The position numbers and the translations under genes are program-made. DNA of 64,000 bases. Origin: Alnus glutinosa (lineage: Eukaryota > Streptophyta > Magnoliopsida > Fagales > Betulaceae). The DNA lies in the NCBI RefSeq assembly GCF_958979055.1, contig NC_084897.1, positions 25,013,628 through 25,077,627 on the forward strand. Reading direction: 5' to 3'. Every line of letters begins with the position of its first letter. Positions within the stretch are counted from its first letter, which is position 1. The notes under the pieces are model-generated. The model worked only from the letters and a program-made list of their open reading frames with translations, was not told the DNA's origin and did no database searches. Shown piece by piece: positions 57,901 to 64,000 of the stretch.

Positions 57901-58544
57901 AGAGAAATTTTTTCCAACCCAATTCGGAGACTTTGTCCCTAAATACAACGAACATAAAAATGCATAAAATTATAAAGAAGTTTGTCTAATGTTCTATGTA
58001 CACATGACCATAAAATACTCTACGGAACTAAATCATTACATCTTTTAAAACAAGAAAGAGAGTAATCAACCATATTCATCTCAACATGAATCTTAAAAAA
58101 AAAATTCTATATTTTGAAATTATTGAGAATAAGATGGTCAATAATTATTTTAATACATTTATATGTTTTTATTTTTTATTTTTTATTTTTTATAAATCTG
58201 TTACAATTTCATTAGACGGACTAATATGTTCTCCTCCTGTAAATTTTTTTTGTTCAATTATAAGTATAAGATGATTAAACAACAATGATGTTTCTCAACT
58301 TTTTCCTATCAATTTTTTTCCTCCATTGATTGCACGTGAACGACACCGTTTTTAATTTGTGAACCTTCGAAATAAATAAACAGCACGCAGACCCTTTACG
58401 CAAATGCAGTTTCTCGTTAACTCCCAAAACGGCACCGTCACAAAAAAAACATCACTGTTTCCACTGAAGAGCCCCGCCTAGAACAATGCACGAAACCATT
58501 GCCTAATTTCTCTCATTCAAAACGGCGTCGCACAGTCACAGTCA
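54920..58544. other. intergenic region, no convincing gene
   Basis: Presumed bL12m 3' UTR, then low-complexity-poor DNA without a convincing ORF through about 57200, AT-rich sequence to 58300, and a balanced-composition promoter or leader before the folate carrier start at 58545. The 55400-57200 part reads like unique, perhaps transcribed, DNA, but no splice-linked coding set was found. A copy of the TTTTTTCCAACCC repeat ends near 57925. Confidence 0.5.
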
Positions 58545-61500
58545 ATGCCAGAGTCCAAGTCGGAAAGGTGGCAATGGGAGAACGCCACCGCAGGCGCCGT
58601 TGCCGGATTCGCCACTGTCGCCGCCATGCACCCCCTCGACGTTGTCCGTACCAGGTTTCAAGGTACTTTTCTAAAAAACTCACACAAAACACACGTATAT
58701 ATTTGATCGAATTTTGTTTGAATTTGATTTTGATTTGGTTTTTGCAGTTAACGATGGCCGAGTCTCCAATCTTCCAAGCTACAAGAACACCGCTCACGCT
58801 ATTTTCACAATAGCTCGCTTGGAGGTTTGTTGACTCTACCGCTTTGCTGCTATGCCTTCTCCACTTGATTCACTCTGGCTATGCCTTCTCCACTTGATTC
58901 AGTCTGTGTTACATGGATTTCTACTTTTTTTTCTGTTTTAATTCTCAAATCATGTATATCTAGTTTTGAACCATCTATACGTGTGTGTAATTTTGTTGCT
59001 ATCTTGTGTTTGAATTGCAGAATGAATATATTGCAACCATAAAACTGTAAAACGAGGGATGTTGAGGAAAGTTGGAGGGCGCTAGACCTAAATGATCTTT
59101 ATTTAAATATTTCTTTTTAGGTTCATGGCCTTCTCATTTTGTAGATGAGTCAATTAGATGCTAGCTCAACCATGAACTTGTACTTAATATGATTACGTTC
59201 ATTATTTGTAGTTTAATTATGTGTGTGTGTGTATTTTTTTTGTTCAACTACGTTATAAGAGCATTCAAATTTCAAAGCCTGAGCTATCATGGAGATGCGT
59301 TTTACTTTATATGCTACCTTGTTGTTGAGAGCAAAATCTACGGTTTCTAGCTAAATGAAACTGGGGGTTGCAAAATTTTCATGAAACATTGAACGTAAAA
59401 CAAACCTCATTCACTTTGCTGTATATGTTAGATCTAAGGCTTGGTATACTGCACATTAGAACCGCAACATGCCATTCTTTCCTATAAATCATTCTTTGGA
59501 CTCAAAGCTTCTTTCTGTGGTATACTGTTTCCCTGATAGGAATTTCATTGAAATTACGTTGCTTTGTGTTGCAGGGTTTGAGGGGGCTATACGCAGGCTT
59601 CTATCCTGCAGTTCTTGGGTCAACTGTTTCTTGGGGTTTATATTTCTTCTTGTAAGTACTGATGTTTTGGTTGTCTGAGATTGAATCTTTAGATTTTTCT
59701 CATCCTTTACATAGCCAGTGCCTACTTTGAAAAAATATGGGTTTTTGTTAGGCAGACAGTCAAATGCAAAATTTGTAGTCAAACCTTATATACATTTAGT
59801 ATCATGTCCAAGTGATAAATTTACGAATTCATGCTTAAGCTTTATTAGGTTCAAAATGATTTTTTTTTTTTTTTTGGGTGGGGGGGGCGTGTTTGGTTAG
59901 GGTAGGAAGTGGTGGGAATCAATTTATATATTTTTTAAATGAATAACAGTTTATTGAAAAGAAAAGGCAAATCGCTTGAAAACAAAAAGTATACAAGAAA
60001 AACAATCACCCTATGGAATCTAAAAGGTTAACAAGATCTAAAATATTTGAAGAGGAGAAATTAAGAATATAGATTACAGCCCAATCCAAGAGAGATTTCA
60101 AAAAAAGAGAATTTTAAAAAATGTACATTGGACTCCCAGGCCTCAAAGAGGCGTCGATTCCTTTCTCTCCAAATGCTCCATGTTAAGAACGCAGGAATAA
60201 CTTTTCAAATAGCCTCCTTGGGATGTCCCGCCCTTAAGTCCAACAATGTAGAAGCTCTTGGATGTTGCTAGGCATCGCCCACGAAACTCCAAATGAGTTA
60301 AGAACCAAGTGCCATAGATTACTAGTGTACTCACAATGGATGAATAGGTGATTGATGGTCTCTTCATTCTTTTTATAAAGGCAACACCAATTTGCAAGAG
60401 TGAAACCCTGCCTTCAAAGATTATCAACTGTAAGGGTTCTCCCCAAGATTCCATCCAAGTAAAGAACACAATGTGGGGCGAGGCCGTAATCTTCCAAACA
60501 CTTTTGTAGGGGAACGAGCACGGCTCTCCAGTCCGTAAAGTGAAACTGGACTAAAATTTAGGGGTTCTCTTTAATTATCTTTCATTACAAGAAAATTACA
60601 GCTTGTGGTGGGAATCATAGGTTGGAGTTGGATCTCCTTTCTTCCTTTTCCCATCAATATCCAGAGTAGTTTCTCTAACTCATAACACACATTATTAACA
60701 AAGGGAATGGTTTGTGCCCATATGTACTTATATGATAAATACAACCTGCTTGTAGTACATTTACCTTAGCAAAATGAATAACTTTTATTTATAGTTTGGT
60801 AAACAGAAAAAATATATCCTATCAATTGCAGCATGCCTTTTAAAGAAATAGCTCCCGGAAGATATTATCTGCATTTAGAATCTAGATTATCCAATGGTAA
60901 TATATAAATATGCAATTGACTTATCAATATATATTTTATTGAAAAAATGAATGGAATTACCCAACACTTGGATCTGTAAGCAATTCTATAATATACATTC
61001 TTTCAGTGAGGCTTTGTAATGTTTCTTACTAAAAGAAGATTAAAGCTTATGAATGACCCATAGAAGATCATCATGATGGTAATGCATGTTGTCCTGCCTA
61101 TTTCTTCTTTCGTTCATCATTAGAGAAAATCAAAGGATGCTGCTTGCATTGTGCAGTTATCTTTCAGTTTGGATGCTTTCACTTTTGTATTTCTGATTTA
61201 ATTTGTTGAATGATGTTAATTTTTTTTTAATTCATAAACAAAAAAGTTTGTTATATTTGCAGCTATGATAGAGCAAAACAAAGGTATTCAAAAAACAAGG
61301 GGGAGAAGCTGAGTCCTGGTGAACATCTTGCTTCTGCTGCAGAAGCAGGAGCTTTGGTGAGTATGCAAACTTCTAATATATGATGGAGAAGATTAACTTA
61401 GGATATCAGTCATATACTGGATACATTTTGATGGTTGTGCATTGAAGAGTGTTGTATCAACCCTATTGTCATTACATGTCTTGTACACATGATAGCCATT

Positions 61501-62822
61501 TCTGCCTGCTCCAATTACCTCCGAAATGTTGGCACTTGTTGGGAATTCTTCTTCTTTTTTATTTTTTTTTTGGAGGGGAGGGGTGATTTAATAAAAAGAT
61601 ACGTTCATATTTATTCACATTAACTTGGAGTATTAACAGCTTGTCATTATAAGAGTTCTTGTCATACTCTCAGTTGAAGTGATGCACTAGCGCATTTAGA
61701 ACTGTTATCTGTTTTAGTAAGAATTGTCATATTTTCATTCAAAAGCTTGGTTGCTTTTGCTTCTAAATGCTTCAAGAGAAGAGAAACCTTTCTCCTATTC
61801 CCTTGTGACATCGTTATGAGATATATACAGGCATCACGCCTGGTTTTCCTATTGATGTTTCCAAATTTGTGGCTTTGTCAGGTTTGTTTGTGCACGAATC
61901 CTATTTGGCTTGTAAAAACAAGATTGCAGCTTCAGACACCTCTTCATCAAACTCGACCATATTTTGGGCTTTATGGTCTGCTCTGCATCTTACATTAACT
62001 TGCTAATAATGTGCACTCTGAGATATCCCTTTTCCTTGTGAGTCATATAAACTTTGGCTCTAAGTTCTAGTGATCACATTAAGCTTATTTGATTTCTCTT
62101 GCGCCGTAGACTTTCATTTTTCCTTTCCTAAGTAAGACTTAAACTTGGGTCTATCCCGATCCCACCCCCTTATTCACCTCAGATAAGGATCAATCATAGT
62201 GATGTGGATTTTTAGAATTCAGAAGATATTCTCTTTTTATCAGATATATTTATTTGAGTGATAGTATCTGATAGACAATTTGATCTTTTCATTAGTATAA
62301 TTTATAATATCAAAGTTTCCATCAAGATGCCTTTGTTTAGATGACAACTTTTTGTTTGAATGAAGTGCCAATTAAGGAAATAAATCAAATGTGTTCGACT
62401 CGGAGCTCAACCACCATCATACTATTATTTCTTGTTGGTCCTTGGGATATTTGGCTAATGAGTTAGCCCCCTTTGTTGAATTTTTACACTAGTTTACATT
62501 TTTTTTTAATGATTTTATTTGTTACTTATCTTGATTGTTGCTCAGAAATTGTCCAATTTGCTGATATGTTTCATCAAATTTCAGATGCTTTAAGAACCAT
62601 AATTAGAGAGGAAGGATGGAGTGCACTGTACAAAGGGATTGTTCCTGGTCTTTTTCTAGTATGTTGTTATCTCTTATCTTTTTACCTTTTGCTTTTTTAG
62701 CTTATAGTATTCTTTCTTTCTTTTTCTTTTTCTTTTTTTTTTTAAATTTCATCATTGTGTCCAAGCATACATGATATTCATTATTAAAAACAAATATATA
62801 GTTTAAACTCCTTGATTAAAGC

Positions 62823-62858
<36 letters not shown>

Positions 62859-63186
62859 GTTGGCAAGAAGATGTGATTCCATCTTGTCTGGCAGTTGACG
62901 CTGCAGGGCAGAGAGAATAAAAATTGATTCTAGAATCAAGCCTATGTATTTAAATTTGAATCATGTGACAATTATATTAGTACATGTTATCAGTGTCAAT
63001 TATGCTAAGATAACTTTTTAACCTCTAGCTTCTTTAGAAGTTACCCACTTAGATGTGTTTGTGTTGCTTCAGCAGGTTTCTCATGGTGCTATTCAGTTCA
63101 CAACATATGAGGAACTCCGTAAGGTTATTGTTGACTTGAAGTCTAAAGGGAGCAAAAAGGATTCTGAAAGTGATGATAAACTGTTG
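58545..63186 (+). CDS. FOLT1: folate carrier, mitochondrial-carrier family (partial)
   Basis: Seven exons are visible: 58545-58662, 58748-58824, 59575-59651, 61263-61356, 61882-61975, 62585-62658 and 63076-63186. Phases agree; the reading frame continues past the window, so the third repeat and stop are missing. The 215 visible residues start MPESKSERWQWENATAGAV. Carrier repeat 1 has HPLDVVRTRF; repeat 2 has NPIWLVKTRLQLQ, where Trp replaces the acidic residue of PxDxxK. A GLRGLYAGFYPA motif is also seen. These match the Arabidopsis plastid folate transporter FOLT1 closely. The protein would move folates across the plastid envelope. A LINE remnant lies in intron 3. Confidence 0.95.
58849..58906 (+). 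repeat. 29-bp tandem duplication in FOLT1 intron 2
   Basis: The unit GCTATGCCTTCTCCACTTGA plus TTCACTCTG occurs twice in tandem, 25 bases after the exon 2 donor, with one mismatch near the end of the second copy. Confidence 0.85.
59940..60590 (-). mobile_element. L1-like LINE 3' remnant
   Basis: It lies in FOLT1 intron 3, opposite strand. Minus-strand reading gives ETINHLFIHCEYTSNLWHLV and GVSWAMPSNIQELL, the zf-RVT region typical of plant LINE reverse transcriptases, then an RN-RLF-like tail region with stops and shifts. The 5' part of the element is absent. Confidence 0.8.
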
Positions 63187-64000
63187 GTAAGCCTCTACAA
63201 TCAATGTCCTTTATATCTTTGGGTCCATCTTAACTGCATAAATGCGCATATACTAGAAGTACCAATTTACACCCCTGCCTTGTATAGTTTGACAAATGGC
63301 CCCCTTCTGGCCATCCGGATCCAATCATGGAGAGATGTCTTTTCTTTCCACTGCTCCACTGCTACAAATTCGTGTTTGCGTCTCTGTATATTACTGGACT
63401 GGTGGGGGTGTGTACGTCAAGTTAAGAAGATAAAATGGAATTTAGTTTGTTTCTGCTGGTATTTGCTATCCCAATGTACTGTTAATGAGGGAGCAAAACA
63501 ACATACATTCTCAGTCCTTGTTCATTTACCCTTGATATGGGTTAATATAACAAAAAATTGACCATGACATCTTAAATAGATGATGCACACACCAGAGATT
63601 TGTCTATATGTATCTCCTATGCATGACCAAAACCAATGAGGATGAGCTCCCTCTTTCTTTTCTAGTTAAATAAGTGTATAGGAGTATTGCAATTATGTTC
63701 TCTTGCTTAGGAATCATAGTATTACTTGGTTTTAATATCTTTAATTTTACTACACTTGCAGGAATAAGTCGCAATAAATTTTCATGTCCACTGTACTTTA
63801 ACCAAAGTATTGGAACATGAGGCTTTCTTAGTATTTGAGTTTTTTAAGTTCACAAAGACACATTGGAAAGGAGTGTAGGTTTTTGGACTGCTACCACAAC
63901 TCTAATCATCAATTGTAGTATGGCAATTTGGTTATTTTCCATTCCATCTCATTCAAGGCTCTCTAAGTTAGGTGTAGATCTGAAAGTATAATTTCTTGCT
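63187..64000 (+). other. FOLT1 intron 7, running off the window
   Basis: From the donor at 63187 (GTAAGCC) no further carrier exon is seen. An acceptor-like CTTGCAG occurs at 63755-63761, but the sequence after it does not encode the expected third carrier repeat. It may be an alternative terminal exon. Confidence 0.6.

Noticed and set aside
63187-63561. Extension of the FOLT1 frame past 63186
   Set aside because: A consensus donor follows codon CTG-TTG and the extension does not resemble the carrier's third repeat, so it is intron read-through.

Overview
The window is nuclear DNA of a eudicot plant, probably a woody or repeat-rich species. The evidence is spliced genes with GT-AG introns, AT-rich spacers, a conserved-peptide uORF known only from flowering-plant bZIP genes, a YSK dehydrin, a class III peroxidase, and many plant-type transposons (Ty1/copia, solo LTR, SMART, L1-like LINE, SINE, hAT-like, Mutator-like and Helitron-like pieces). 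I cannot name the species.

Layout. (1) 0-1 kb: an S1-group bZIP factor whose leader carries the sucrose-control peptide uORF. (2) 1-9.5 kb: a spacer with an hAT-like element and an unrecognised spliced-looking non-coding unit. (3) 9.6-18.5 kb: a five-exon gene for a UBE3D/HECT-like E2-binding protein, with a decayed 4.8-kb copia element inside intron 2. (4) 18.7-19.1 kb: a minus-strand AAA-ATPase pseudogene fragment, followed by nested foldback elements. (5) 22 kb: a YSK2 dehydrin with five Y units and ABRE-type promoter sites. (6) 23 kb: a solo LTR with perfect target duplication. (7) 26.4-27.9 kb: a small conserved gene of unknown role. (8) 28.8-34.6 kb, minus strand: a seven-exon membrane-anchored GT4-type glycosyltransferase. 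It is divergent from (9), 35.4-42.5 kb: a 17-exon gene for a predicted type I membrane protein. (10) 42.5-50 kb: a gene-free spacer with a Helitron-like end, an hAT-like element and a tandem duplication, one copy of which carries a SMART mini-retrotransposon. (11) 50.1-52.1 kb: a peroxidase of the PRX72 type, followed by a Mutator-like foldback and a SINE. (12) 54.3 kb: an intronless mitochondrial bL12 ribosomal protein gene. (13) 58.5 kb to the end: the first seven exons of a folate carrier (FOLT1 type), running off the window.

The genes do not form a pathway. They are an ordinary conserved plant neighbourhood. From memory, the dehydrin, peroxidase and folate carrier correspond to three consecutive Arabidopsis loci on chromosome 5 (RAB18, PRX72, FOLT1), while the bZIP and glycosyltransferase correspond to near neighbours on chromosome 1 (bZIP44 region). 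This suggests a segment that was split between two duplicated regions in Arabidopsis. I found no CRISPR, no tRNA or rRNA gene and no convincing new defence-like system. The most interesting items are the peptide-controlled bZIP leader, the five-Y dehydrin with two cysteines, the SMART element with a neighbouring empty-site copy, the foldback element with a 9-bp target duplication, and the uncharacterised 390-residue membrane protein.

Exon coordinates were assembled by hand from splice signals and reading phase; no transcript data were available.
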